DNA of 22,479 nucleotides from Pseudomonadota bacterium (lineage in GTDB: Bacteria; Pseudomonadota; Alphaproteobacteria; Rhizobiales; Devosiaceae). This document shows, piece by piece, positions 8,801-15,658 of this stretch (within the stretch, counting starts at the first letter, position 1; each line of letters begins with the position of its first letter). The notes beneath the pieces are model-generated. The model did not search any database. It was not told where the DNA came from and was given only the letters and a program-made list of their open reading frames with translations. The position numbers were made by a program, and so were the translations under genes. The stretch is from NCBI GenBank assembly GCA_023431205.1, contig JAEYXQ010000068.1:1-22479 (forward strand), read 5' to 3'.

Positions 8801-9303
8801 CCACCGATCGTGAGGTCGACGTGGAGGTGGGCCGGCTGGTGATGCGCAACTTCTCGGTGGTCGACGAGGCCAATGTGCGGGAAGTGCTGGGCAACCATTC
8901 CAATTCCCGCGCGGCCATCGCCCAGCAGAACCGGCTGGATTTCGACGCGGCGCAGGTGGATTTCCAGCGCAGCAGCGACCGTGTGGAAGTCACCAACGCC
9001 ATGGTGTCCGGCGACATGGTGGGCGGCACCCTGCGGGGCTTCATCTACACCAACCAGCGTCAGTATGACCTGACGGGTACCTATGTGCCCCTGTTCGGGC
9101 TCAACAACGCCTTCCAGCAGATCCCGCTGCTCGGGCCATTGCTGGGCGGGCGTGACGGGGAGGGCCTGCTGGGCGTGACCTTTGCCGTGCGGGGCCCTCT
9201 CGACAATCCGCGCTTCCAGATCAACCCGCTGTCGGCCTTGGTACCGGGCGCTTTCCGCGAGCTGTTCGAGTTCCGCGCCCGCGAGTTGCCGCCGCCGCAG
9301 TAG
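5818..9303 (+). CDS. AsmA/YhdP-like (DUF3971 plus AsmA-like C-terminal) envelope protein
   Basis: A 1161-residue protein with a basic, proline-rich cytoplasmic N-tail, one transmembrane helix at about 28-50 and a very long periplasmic region of repeating beta-strand segments. The last ~160 residues match the AsmA-like C-terminal region, with the phrase VLRFLGIY, a late EVTNAMVSGDMVGGTLRGFI stretch, and a closing NPLSALVPGAFRELFEF that I recognise from alphaproteobacterial DUF3971 proteins. Relatives such as E. coli YhdP and TamB form groove-shaped bridges thought to carry phospholipids between the two membranes. The same role is an inference here. The start is GTG at 5818; the ribosome binding site is weak but the next candidate would cut into the membrane anchor. 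It is divergent from bcp; a universal stress gene follows after 72 bases. Confidence 0.87.
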   Translation: MSATTPTADIPPAPSPRKRRHPARHTAKIAVWLLGIPALIVLLLWMVLLITPIRLPFAGVAVRGLVQGALPAGSDLQLGEMALALEGGVWPVVQFSPVVLTDSKSGARVGVEALEVGFSPARALMGQPGATITVVRPRIQMVQDLLGPRLATLEMIEDPAGGAPTVRVLEGEDAYPSVGISTDGIDLSGDIGDLQMRSDNDWLIYNLEAAEQGIADLVEQVAQGRFSKLVVRDGAIEMIDSVYGLFRRFEDINLEIGSTPDRRSTRGTFTAALGGRTMTGVVSRGLDDEGNSRLEADVTNIDFAAFLPFIDDAASVAAVQGAGALSIDVNFTPAGGELIDGRFKVDLTGLDLRIGKDYFPIASSILDVAWSPKDGKFTLADAAIQIGQSSAKLSGVFALGLDRSFGPTIGISISARDVRLHPNDMAAPAEPFETVDFAGWSAPLYGAVGIDRLIARKGDASVETAGRLDMLRTGVGLDMTIAGQGVSADDMKRLWPYVTGEESRDWFVANITEGTVASARMSFDFPVGSLALDGEDKPIPDGAMQIEIVGTGVAIRPTAEMAPIHLDGETRFLVNDGGMTVAATGSKVPTASGDITVRNPALVMDYSQPDQSIVEISGDIAAPIPALLALVEEQQPDALGSAQLPIDLEAITGSIEVGLVATIDLGDEEAGRAMDIDYVLNGTVRDFASSEPIQDRTIGNGQLAFSASQDAYRLGGTAEIDGMQAEVEIEGAPGTEPRFRLASTIAVADLAQMGFDASEFLSGQVRFVAQPMAGGSLQMSIDLAEAGLTISDLGITKAAGTPGMLNATIRQDGDLTKLSNVDLSFGAVRAVGEIEYHATEGLKSGRFSQFGLSSGDNTQVTLSPIENGYSVRIAGSQLDLKPMLKRFFGLGEGAGGVQATQFEQTIALDVQLDRAIGYYATTAFNVDLDLRLRGSNLERATLATQFSEGNGISITTNPAPRGRTMSVAFNDAGTVLRFLGIYSQLAGGSGNLVLTTDREVDVEVGRLVMRNFSVVDEANVREVLGNHSNSRAAIAQQNRLDFDAAQVDFQRSSDRVEVTNAMVSGDMVGGTLRGFIYTNQRQYDLTGTYVPLFGLNNAFQQIPLLGPLLGGRDGEGLLGVTFAVRGPLDNPRFQINPLSALVPGAFRELFEFRARELPPPQ

Positions 9304-9375
9304 CGGTGGTTGATCAGGATCAAGGCGCGGCTTAGCCTGTTCTGGGAGTGCTTGGGCACAACCAAGGAGGCGCAA

Positions 9376-9825
9376 GTGTATTCCACCATCCTGATCGCGA
9401 CCGACGGCTCGGAGCTGGCCAACAACGCCCTCGACCAGGGCTGCGAACTGGCGAAGCGGTTCAACGCCGCCGTGACCATCGTCACCGTGACGGAGCCGGC
9501 CACCGTTGTCGGTGCCGGCTACGCGGCGGCTGCCGGCGTCGGTTACAGCTCCATTCCGGAGCTGATCGAAGCGCAGAAGGCGCAGGCGGAGACCGTTCTC
9601 ACCGAAGCCAAGGCTCGCGCCGAAGCCGCCGGTGTCGACGCCACCACCCGGCTGGTGGAGGGCGTCTATCCCGCCGACGGCATCGTGCAGGTGGCCGACG
9701 AGATCGGCGCGAACCTCATCGTCATGGCGTCGCACGGGCGACGAGGGCTGGGCCGGCTGCTGCTGGGCAGCCAGACCAACAATGTGCTCGCCCAGACCAA
9801 GATCCCGGTGCTGGTGACGCGCTGA
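9376..9825 (+). CDS. Universal stress protein (UspA family)
   Basis: A 149-residue single-domain Usp protein. I place the start at GTG 9376 because AAGGAGG (9364-9370) sits five bases upstream and the protein then begins VYSTILIATDGS, as the family does; a longer reading from 9310 lacks such a signal. The ATP-binding signature near the C-terminus, usually G-x2-G-x9-G-S, reads ASHG-x9-GS: the first glycine is alanine, the rest is intact, so nucleotide binding is likely but not certain. A Gly/Ala-rich loop (VVGAGYAAAAGVGYSS) extends the region after beta-strand 2. It is the last gene before a convergent tyrS and ends in a hairpin shared with it. Confidence 0.92.
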   Translation: MYSTILIATDGSELANNALDQGCELAKRFNAAVTIVTVTEPATVVGAGYAAAAGVGYSSIPELIEAQKAQAETVLTEAKARAEAAGVDATTRLVEGVYPADGIVQVADEIGANLIVMASHGRRGLGRLLLGSQTNNVLAQTKIPVLVTR

Positions 9826-9844
9826 AGCCTAGGCCGGCTTCAGC
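9821..9844. terminator. Hairpin spanning both convergent stop codons (possible bidirectional terminator)
   Basis: GCTGAAGCC (9821-9829) pairs perfectly with GGCTTCAGC (9836-9844) around a six-base loop. The stem contains the stop codon of the universal stress gene, and the tyrS stop lies in the stem-loop transition. There is no T-tract on either side, so intrinsic termination is uncertain; it may instead stabilise 3' ends. Confidence 0.45.
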
Positions 9845-11073
9845 AGTGCGTGGCGCTTCTTACCGACCGATAGCTTGATCACGCCCTCCGGCAGGAGGGC
9901 GTTCTCGGCCAGCGTCAGCCGATCGTCGTCGATGACGGCGTCATTGACGCGCACGGCACCGGAGTGCACATGCCGCCGGGCTTCCCCGTTCGAGGCAGCG
10001 AGGCCGACAGTCACCAGCGCGGTCAGGATGCCGATACCGCTGTTGAGTTCGGCGTGGGTGACGGTGGCGGTGGGCAGGGACAGGTCCAGCGCGCCGGTTT
10101 CGAAGGTGGCACGGGCGGTCGCCGCCGCCTCCTCGGCTGCCGCACGCCCGCGGATCATGGCGGTGACTTCGGTCGCCAGGCGCTTCTTGGCCTCGTTGAT
10201 GTCTCCCGCTATCACGCGCGCGATCTCGTCCAGGGGTAGAGTCGTGTAGAGCTTGAGGAAGCGCTCGACGTCGGCATCCTCCGTATTCCGCCAGTACTGC
10301 CAGAAGTCGTAGGCAGACAGCAAATCGGGGTTCAGCCAGATGGCGCCGTTCATCGACTTGCCCATCTTCTGACCCGAGGCGGTGGTGAGCAGCGGCGAGG
10401 TCAGGGCATAGAGCTGCGGCGTGTTCATGCGATGGCCGAGGTCGATGCCGTTGACGATGTTGCCCCACTGGTCCGAGCCACCCATCTGCAGCCGCACGCC
10501 GTAGCGCTTGTTCAGTTCCACGAAGTCGTAGGCCTGCAGGATCATGTAGTTGAACTCGAGAAAGCTCAGCGACTGCTCCCGATCGAGCCGCTGCTTCACC
10601 GAGTCGAAGCTCAGCATACGGTTGACCGAAAAGTGCTGGCCGACGTCGCGCAGGAACTCAAGGTAGTTGAGCGGCAGCAGCCACTCGGCATTGTTGAGCA
10701 TCAGCGCGTCGGTGCGGCCCTCGCCGAACTCGAGGTAGTTCGAGAACACCTGCTTGATGCCCTCGATGTTGGACTGGATCGTATCCACCGTCATCAGCTT
10801 GCGGGCTTCGTCCTTGAAGGACGGATCTCCCACCATGCCGGTGCCGCCGCCCATCAGGGCAACGGCGCGGTGGCCGGTCTTCTGCAGCCAGTGCAGCATC
10901 ATGATCTGGATCAGGCTGCCGACATGCAGCGAAGAGGCGGTGGGGTCGAAGCCGATATAGGCCGACACTGTCTCGGTGGCGAAGAGCTGGTCCAGACCTT
11001 CGGGGTCGGAGATCTGGTGGATGAAGCCGCGCTCATCAAGCGTGCGGAGAAATTCGGATTTGAACTGAGACAT
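9829..11073 (-). CDS. tyrS: Tyrosyl-tRNA synthetase
   Basis: A 414-residue class Ic aminoacyl-tRNA synthetase that charges tRNA-Tyr. The HIGH motif reads HVGS at residues 50-53 and the KMSKS motif reads KMGKS at 236-240. The tyrosine and tRNA-binding core (for example QMGGSDQWGN at 196-205) is intact, and a C-terminal S4 RNA-binding domain covers about 345-410. The start is ATG at 11073 (MSQFKSEF); the frame stays open a further 16 codons to 11121, but that extension is the translation of an intergenic repeat (MVRQAHHE...) and should not be annotated. No strong ribosome binding site is visible. The alpha/beta hydrolase gene lies upstream on the same strand. Confidence 0.97.
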   Translation of the reverse strand: MSQFKSEFLRTLDERGFIHQISDPEGLDQLFATETVSAYIGFDPTASSLHVGSLIQIMMLHWLQKTGHRAVALMGGGTGMVGDPSFKDEARKLMTVDTIQSNIEGIKQVFSNYLEFGEGRTDALMLNNAEWLLPLNYLEFLRDVGQHFSVNRMLSFDSVKQRLDREQSLSFLEFNYMILQAYDFVELNKRYGVRLQMGGSDQWGNIVNGIDLGHRMNTPQLYALTSPLLTTASGQKMGKSMNGAIWLNPDLLSAYDFWQYWRNTEDADVERFLKLYTTLPLDEIARVIAGDINEAKKRLATEVTAMIRGRAAAEEAAATARATFETGALDLSLPTATVTHAELNSGIGILTALVTVGLAASNGEARRHVHSGAVRVNDAVIDDDRLTLAENALLPEGVIKLSVGKKRHALLKPA

Positions 11074-11094
11074 GTGAACCACTGAGGCTGAGGA

Positions 11095-11173
11095 GACCTC
11101 ATGGTGAGCCTGTCGAACCACGAGGTCAGTGCACTCGGGACCTCGTCCTTCGACGAGCTCAGGATGAGGTCCC
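11095..11173. repeat. Twin-hairpin intergenic repeat (GAGCCTGTCGAA / CTCAGGATGAGG type)
   Basis: Two related hairpins lie side by side. The first (11095-11127) has arms GACCTC-a-TGGT and ACCA-c-GAGGTC; the second (11137-11173) has arms GGGACCTC-g-TCCT and AGGA-t-GAGGTCCC. Both keep one mismatch at the same place in the stem. The loop phrases (GAGCCTGTCGAA, TTCGACGAGCTC) are ones I recall from dispersed repeats in many alphaproteobacterial genomes. It fills most of the 131-base gap between tyrS and the hydrolase gene. Confidence 0.8.
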
Positions 11174-11204
11174 TTCCGAATGATCGCAGTCAGACGCGCC
11201 CGGT

Positions 11205-11873
11205 TCAGCGCCCGCCGCCGGCGGCGATCTCCTGCCGGCGACGGTCGAGATAGTCAGCGCAGCGTCCGGTCAATTCGTCGATCTTGCCTTCGCCGTCGAA
11301 GAAGTGGTTGGCGCCCTCGACGATCTGCTGCTCGATGGTGATGCCCTTCTGGGTCTTCAGCTTGTCGACCAGCTTCTGGACCGACTGTGGCGGCGCCACG
11401 CGGTCCTTGTCGCCATGGATGATCAGGCCCGAGGAGGGGCAGGGGGCGAGGAACGAGAAATCGTAGAGGTTTTCCGGCGGGGCAACCGAGATGAAGCCCT
11501 CAACCTCGGGGCGGCGCATCAGCAACTGCATGCCGATCCAGGCGCCGAAGGAGAAGCCCGCGATCCAGCAGCCGCGCGACTCGCGGTTGATCAGCTGCAG
11601 CCAGTCGAGCGCCGCGGCGGCGTCGGAGAGTTCGCCGATCCCGTGGTCGAACATGCCCTGCGAGCGGCCGACGCCGCGCGAGTTGAAGCGCAGCACCGAA
11701 AAGCCGCGCTCGGCGAACATGTAGAACAGGTTGTAGACGATCTGGTTGTTCATCGTGCCGCCGAACTGCGGGTGCGGATGCAGCACGATGGCGATGGGCG
11801 CGTTGGGCTCCTTGCCCGGCTGGTACCGGCCTTCCAGGCGCCCCTCGGGGCCGTTGAAGATCACTTCTGGCAT
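11205..11873 (-). CDS. Alpha/beta hydrolase (COG2945-like)
   Basis: A 222-residue cytoplasmic alpha/beta hydrolase. The catalytic triad is visible: S108 in the nucleophile elbow GFSFG, D157 in HGDKDRVAPP and H190 in GANHFFDG. The oxyanion-hole region is HPHPQFGGTMNN (32-43). The start is ATG at 11873 (MPEVIFNG), with GGAAG nine bases upstream; an in-frame ATG at 11930 would add 19 residues without a family match. It belongs to the small hydrolase group often annotated as dienelactone hydrolase-like or COG2945; the substrate is unknown. It is divergent from the suf operon and lies upstream of tyrS on the same strand. Confidence 0.87.
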   Translation of the reverse strand: MPEVIFNGPEGRLEGRYQPGKEPNAPIAIVLHPHPQFGGTMNNQIVYNLFYMFAERGFSVLRFNSRGVGRSQGMFDHGIGELSDAAAALDWLQLINRESRGCWIAGFSFGAWIGMQLLMRRPEVEGFISVAPPENLYDFSFLAPCPSSGLIIHGDKDRVAPPQSVQKLVDKLKTQKGITIEQQIVEGANHFFDGEGKIDELTGRCADYLDRRRQEIAAGGGR

Positions 11874-11943
11874 GGTCTCGTACTTCCGGCCATTTCGGCT
11901 CTGTTGTGCAGGAAATCGGGGCCCAGCCATGCCGGCGCGCAGC

Positions 11944-11972
11944 TTGACTCGGCCCGTCCCGCTTCCTAAAAC
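11944..11972 (+). promoter_or_regulatory. Putative sigma70-type promoter of the suf operon
   Basis: TTGACT (11944-11949, five of six to consensus) and TAAAAC (11967-11972, four of six) are spaced by exactly 17 bases. The predicted transcription start near 11979 lies just before the dyad operator, a layout expected for repression. Confidence 0.5.
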
Positions 11973-11983
11973 ATGGTTCGAAA

Positions 11984-12013
11984 AACCAGTTTAGAATAAT
12001 TCGAAACTTGGTT
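11984..12013. promoter_or_regulatory. Dyad operator resembling the Irr/ICE iron box
   Basis: The core TTTAGAA-TAA-TTCGAAA (11990-12006) is an inverted repeat with one mismatch. Flanks AACCA and TGGTT extend the dyad to 30 bases. The core resembles the iron control element bound by Irr in rhizobia (TTTAGAA-N3-TTCTAAA as I remember it). The suf operon of Agrobacterium is known to respond to iron through Irr and RirA. An overlapping second dyad (TGGTT-cgaaa-AACCA, 11974-11988) lies at the predicted transcription start. Confidence 0.55.
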
Positions 12014-12026
12014 GCGGCTCCTGCTG

Positions 12027-12049
12027 AAGGGGCCGTGAGAGCGCCCCTT
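12027..12049 (+). other. Hairpin in the suf operon leader
   Basis: AAGGGGC (12027-12033) pairs perfectly with GCCCCTT (12043-12049) around a nine-base loop, about 55 bases before the sufS2 start. No T-tract follows, so it is not an obvious terminator. It may affect leader stability or be chance. Confidence 0.35.
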
Positions 12050-12104
12050 GTAATGATGTTGGGCGGCAGATTTCAAGAAGTTTGGCGCTGAGGCGCGGGA
12101 ACCG

Positions 12105-13244
12105 ATGACAAGACCGGCGATCTATCTCGATCATAATGCCGCGTCGCCGCTATTGCCGGTGGCGCGAGCGGCCGTGGTTGAGGCGCTGGAACTGGTCGGC
12201 AATCCCTCGTCGGTGCATGGGCATGGACGGGCATTGCGCGCCCTGATCGACGCGGCCCGCGGCCAGGTGGCGCGGCTTGCCGGTGCCGAGCGCGGGCAGG
12301 TGGTGTTCACCGGATCGGCCACCGAGGCGCTGACTCAGGCCATCGTCGGCGGTACGAAAGCGTTCAAGAGTGACGGCATTCTGTTAACGGCGGGCGAGCA
12401 TTCGGCGGTGCTGAGCGCTGCTTCTGCTACCGGGCTGCCGGTCACCACCATTGGGCTCGACAGCGATGGTCGGATCGACCTCGCTCAACTGCGCGCTGCG
12501 CTCTCAGCAGCGGAGGGTAACCTGCTGGTTGCGGTTCACTGGGTGAACAACGAGACCGGCGTGGTGCAGCCGATGGCCGAGATCAATGCGCTGGTCGGGC
12601 CGACGCGTCACACGCTCGTGGTCGATGCGGTGCAGGCGTTTGGCCGCATCCCTCTGGATTTTGCCGCTTCGGCACCCGACATGATGGCTGTCAGCGCCCA
12701 CAAGATCGGCGGGCCTGCCGGCGTGGGCGCGCTGCTGGTCAAGTCGCATGCCGACACGGTGCGCCTGATTCCCGGCGGTGGCCAGGAACTCGGCCGCAGG
12801 GGCGGCACGGAATCGGCGGCTTTGATTGCCGGGTTCGGCGCGGCCGCGGCGGCCAACAGCTACAACGCTGACGCGCTGCGGGCGCTGGTCGAGCGGACGG
12901 AAGCCGGATTGAGGCGCATGGCGCCCGAAGTGGTGATCTTCGGTGCCGGGGCAGAGCGGGTCGGCAATGTGGTCGATTTCGCGGTGCCGGGCATCGCCAG
13001 CGCCACGGCGATGATGGCGCTGGACCTTACGGGGATTTCAGTTTCCTCGGGGTCCGCCTGTTCGTCGGGCAAGGTCGGCCCCAGCCATGTGCTGGCCGCC
13101 ATGGGCGTTGCGCCGGAGCTTGCAGGGTGTGCCCTGCGCGTCAGCTTCGGCTGGAATTCGACGGCGGAGGAGGCGGATGCCTTCCTCGCCGCCTATGAGA
13201 CCATCCTCGTGCGCCAGCGGGCGCGGCGGGGAGAGGCGGCGTAA
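12105..13244 (+). CDS. sufS2: Cysteine desulfurase, group I (NifS/IscS-like), first gene of the suf operon
   Basis: A 379-residue PLP enzyme that removes sulfur from cysteine, leaving alanine and an enzyme-bound persulfide. K200 in SAHKIGG forms the PLP Schiff base, and C319 in SSGSACSSGK is the persulfide carrier on the longer loop typical of group I (IscS/NifS) enzymes. It begins MTRPAIYLDHNAASP. It heads the operon 64 bases ahead of sufB, the position called sufS2 in Agrobacterium. It differs clearly from the group II enzyme encoded four genes downstream. The ribosome binding site (GCGGGA) is moderate. The division of labour between the two desulfurases is not known from sequence. Confidence 0.92.
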   Translation: MTRPAIYLDHNAASPLLPVARAAVVEALELVGNPSSVHGHGRALRALIDAARGQVARLAGAERGQVVFTGSATEALTQAIVGGTKAFKSDGILLTAGEHSAVLSAASATGLPVTTIGLDSDGRIDLAQLRAALSAAEGNLLVAVHWVNNETGVVQPMAEINALVGPTRHTLVVDAVQAFGRIPLDFAASAPDMMAVSAHKIGGPAGVGALLVKSHADTVRLIPGGGQELGRRGGTESAALIAGFGAAAAANSYNADALRALVERTEAGLRRMAPEVVIFGAGAERVGNVVDFAVPGIASATAMMALDLTGISVSSGSACSSGKVGPSHVLAAMGVAPELAGCALRVSFGWNSTAEEADAFLAAYETILVRQRARRGEAA

Positions 13245-13307
13245 GCCGCCGCATCTGACTGTCGATCGCGCATGGCCTTGACCCATGCGGGACCAAAGGA
13301 GAGCCGA

Positions 13308-14825
13308 ATGGCCGATTACGATATCCCAACCCTGAAGGAAAACATCGACCGCGCGACGGTGGACTCCGTCCTGGCACTCGACGTCGACAAGTACAAGTAC
13401 GGCTTCGAGACCGACATCGAATCCGACGTGGCACCAATCGGGTTGAACGAGGATATCGTCCGGCTGATCTCGTCCAAGAAGAACGAGCCGCAATGGATGC
13501 TGGACTGGCGGCTGGAGGCTTTCCGCCGCTGGCAGACCATGGTCGAGCCGAGCTGGGCCAAGGTGAGCTACCCCAAGATCGACTTCCAGTCGATCAGCTA
13601 CTATGCGGCGCCGAAGACGACCTCGGGCCCCAAGAGCCTCGACGAAGTCGATCCCGAACTGCTCCGCACCTATGAAAAGCTCGGCATTCCGCTGAAGGAG
13701 CAGGCGATCCTTGCCGGCGTCGAGGGCGCGACCGCCCCGTACCAGGGCAATGTCGCGATCGACGCGGTGTTCGACTCGGTTTCGGTGGTCACCACCTTCC
13801 GCGAGGAACTGGCCAAGCAGGGCATCATCTTCTGCTCGATCTCCGAGGCGGTGCGCGAGCACCCCGAGTTGGTGCAGAAGTACATCGGCTCCGTGGTGCC
13901 GATGAGCGACAACTACTATGCGACGCTGAACTCGGCGGTCTTCACCGACGGCTCGTTCGTCTACATCCCTGAGGGCGTCCGCTGCCCGATGGAGCTCAGC
14001 ACCTATTTCCGCATCAACGAGAAGAATACCGGCCAGTTCGAGCGTACGCTGATCATTGCCGAGAAGGGCTCGTATGTGAGCTATCTCGAAGGCTGCACAG
14101 CGCCGACCCGCGACGAGAACCAGTTGCACGCCGCTGTGGTGGAGCTGGTGGCGCTCGAGGATGCCGAGATCAAGTACTCGACCGTCCAGAACTGGTACCC
14201 CGGTGACAAGGACGGCAAGGGCGGCATCTACAACTTCGTCACCAAGCGCGGCGACTGCCGTGGCGACCGCTCCAAGATCAGCTGGACGCAGGTGGAAACC
14301 GGTTCGGCCATCACCTGGAAGTACCCCAGCTGCATCCTGCGCGGCGACGACTCGCGCGGCGAGTTCTACTCGATCGCCATTTCCAATGGCCATCAGCAGA
14401 TCGACAGCGGCACCAAGATGATCCACCTCGGCAAGAACACGACCAGCCGGATCATCTCCAAGGGGATCGCGGCCGGCTTCTCGGACAACACCTATCGCGG
14501 CCAGGTCTCGGCCCATGCCAAGGCAAAGGGTGCCCGCAACTTCACCCAGTGTGACTCGCTGCTGATCGGCGACACGTGCGGGGCGCACACCGTGCCCTAT
14601 ATCGAGAGCCGCAACGGCACGGCGGTGTTCGAGCACGAGGCGACCACCTCGAAGATCTCTGACGACCAGATGTTCTACTGCATGCAGCGTGGCCTTTCCG
14701 AAGAGGAAGCGGTGGCGCTGATCGTCAACGGCTTCGTCCGCGATGTGCTGCAGCACCTGCCGATGGAGTTCATGGTCGAAACGCAGAAGCTGATCTCGAT
14801 CAGCCTCGAAGGCAGCGTCGGGTAG
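13308..14825 (+). CDS. sufB: Fe-S cluster assembly scaffold SufB
   Basis: A 505-residue beta-helix scaffold subunit that, with SufC and SufD, builds iron-sulfur clusters in the cytoplasm. The start is ATG at 13308, with AAAGGAGAG ending five bases upstream; the frame is open to an earlier ATG at 13272 but that lacks a signal. C415 in FTQCDSLLIGDTCG and E444 in FEHEAT fit the E. coli SufB residues C405 and E434 implicated in cluster assembly, with a constant offset of ten. The GCTAPTRDENQLHAAVVEL block is typical of the family. The sequence is highly conserved and shows no damage. Confidence 0.97.
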   Translation: MADYDIPTLKENIDRATVDSVLALDVDKYKYGFETDIESDVAPIGLNEDIVRLISSKKNEPQWMLDWRLEAFRRWQTMVEPSWAKVSYPKIDFQSISYYAAPKTTSGPKSLDEVDPELLRTYEKLGIPLKEQAILAGVEGATAPYQGNVAIDAVFDSVSVVTTFREELAKQGIIFCSISEAVREHPELVQKYIGSVVPMSDNYYATLNSAVFTDGSFVYIPEGVRCPMELSTYFRINEKNTGQFERTLIIAEKGSYVSYLEGCTAPTRDENQLHAAVVELVALEDAEIKYSTVQNWYPGDKDGKGGIYNFVTKRGDCRGDRSKISWTQVETGSAITWKYPSCILRGDDSRGEFYSIAISNGHQQIDSGTKMIHLGKNTTSRIISKGIAAGFSDNTYRGQVSAHAKAKGARNFTQCDSLLIGDTCGAHTVPYIESRNGTAVFEHEATTSKISDDQMFYCMQRGLSEEEAVALIVNGFVRDVLQHLPMEFMVETQKLISISLEGSVG

Positions 14826-14893
14826 GCCCGCAAAGAAACGCAATGTGTGTGGCCGGCGCCATCGTGGCGACGCCCGGAATTTGGAGAGAACAG

Positions 14894-15655
14894 ATGACCA
14901 CCCCGATCCTTGAAATCCGCAACCTGCATGCCCGCATCGAGGACCGTGAAATCCTCAAGGGCGTGAACCTCGTGATCCCACCGGGTGAGGTGCATGCCGT
15001 GATGGGCCGCAACGGCTCGGGCAAGTCGACCTTGAGCTATGTGCTCGCCGGCCGCGAGGACTACGAGGTGACCGAGGGCGAGGTGCTGATCAACGGCGAG
15101 AACCTGCTCGAGATGGAGCCGGACGAGCGCGCCGCCGCCGGCGTGTTCCTGGCGTTCCAGTACCCGATCGAGATCCCGGGCGTTGCCACCATGACCTTCC
15201 TCAAGGCGGCGTTGAACGCCCAGCGCAAGGCCCGCGGCGAGGGTGAAATCTCCACCCCAGACTTCATGCGCGCCGTGCGCGAGGCCGGCGCCCAGCTCAA
15301 CATCGACAGCGACATGCTCAAGCGCCCCCTCAACGTCGGCTTCTCCGGCGGCGAGAAGAAGCGCGCCGAGGTGCTGCAGATGGCGCTGCTCCAGCCGAGC
15401 ATGTGCATCCTCGACGAGACCGACTCCGGCCTCGACATCGACGCGTTGCAGGTGGTGTCCAAGGGCGTCAACGCCCTCCGGGCGGCCAACCGCTCGATGC
15501 TGGTCATCACCCACTATCAGCGCCTCTTGAACCACATCGTGCCGGACGTGGTGCATGTGTTCAGCGACGGGCGGATCGTGGAGAGCGGTGACAAGGACCT
15601 GGCGCTGCGCCTCGAAGCCGAAGGCTATGCCGACTTCGAAACCACGGCGGCCTGA
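14894..15655 (+). CDS. sufC: Fe-S cluster assembly ATPase SufC
   Basis: A 253-residue ABC-type ATPase that drives the SufBCD complex. Walker A is GRNGSGKST (38-46), the signature is FSGGEKKR (150-157), Walker B is CILDETDSGLDID (171-183) and the switch histidine is H207 in ITHYQR. The DETDSGLDIDAL stretch is diagnostic for SufC compared with transporter ATPases. The start is ATG at 14894 (MTTPILEIRNL), with GGAGAG six bases upstream; an in-frame ATG at 14843 has no such signal. The stop is three bases before the sufD start, so translation is probably coupled. Confidence 0.97.
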   Translation: MTTPILEIRNLHARIEDREILKGVNLVIPPGEVHAVMGRNGSGKSTLSYVLAGREDYEVTEGEVLINGENLLEMEPDERAAAGVFLAFQYPIEIPGVATMTFLKAALNAQRKARGEGEISTPDFMRAVREAGAQLNIDSDMLKRPLNVGFSGGEKKRAEVLQMALLQPSMCILDETDSGLDIDALQVVSKGVNALRAANRSMLVITHYQRLLNHIVPDVVHVFSDGRIVESGDKDLALRLEAEGYADFETTAA

Positions 15656-15658
15656 CCC

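Noticed and set aside
5680..9735. A 1351-codon open frame on the minus strand, opposite the AsmA-like gene
   Set aside because: It is antisense to a well-supported gene, is rich in His/Arg/Gln/Asp without domains, runs through the bcp/AsmA promoter region and has no ribosome binding site. Long antisense frames are expected at this GC content.
11074..11121. A longer tyrS starting at 11121
   Set aside because: The added residues are translation of the intergenic repeat, not part of the synthetase.
13038..14843. A 601-codon minus-strand open frame opposite sufB
   Set aside because: It is a shadow of sufB with no recognisable domain or start signal.
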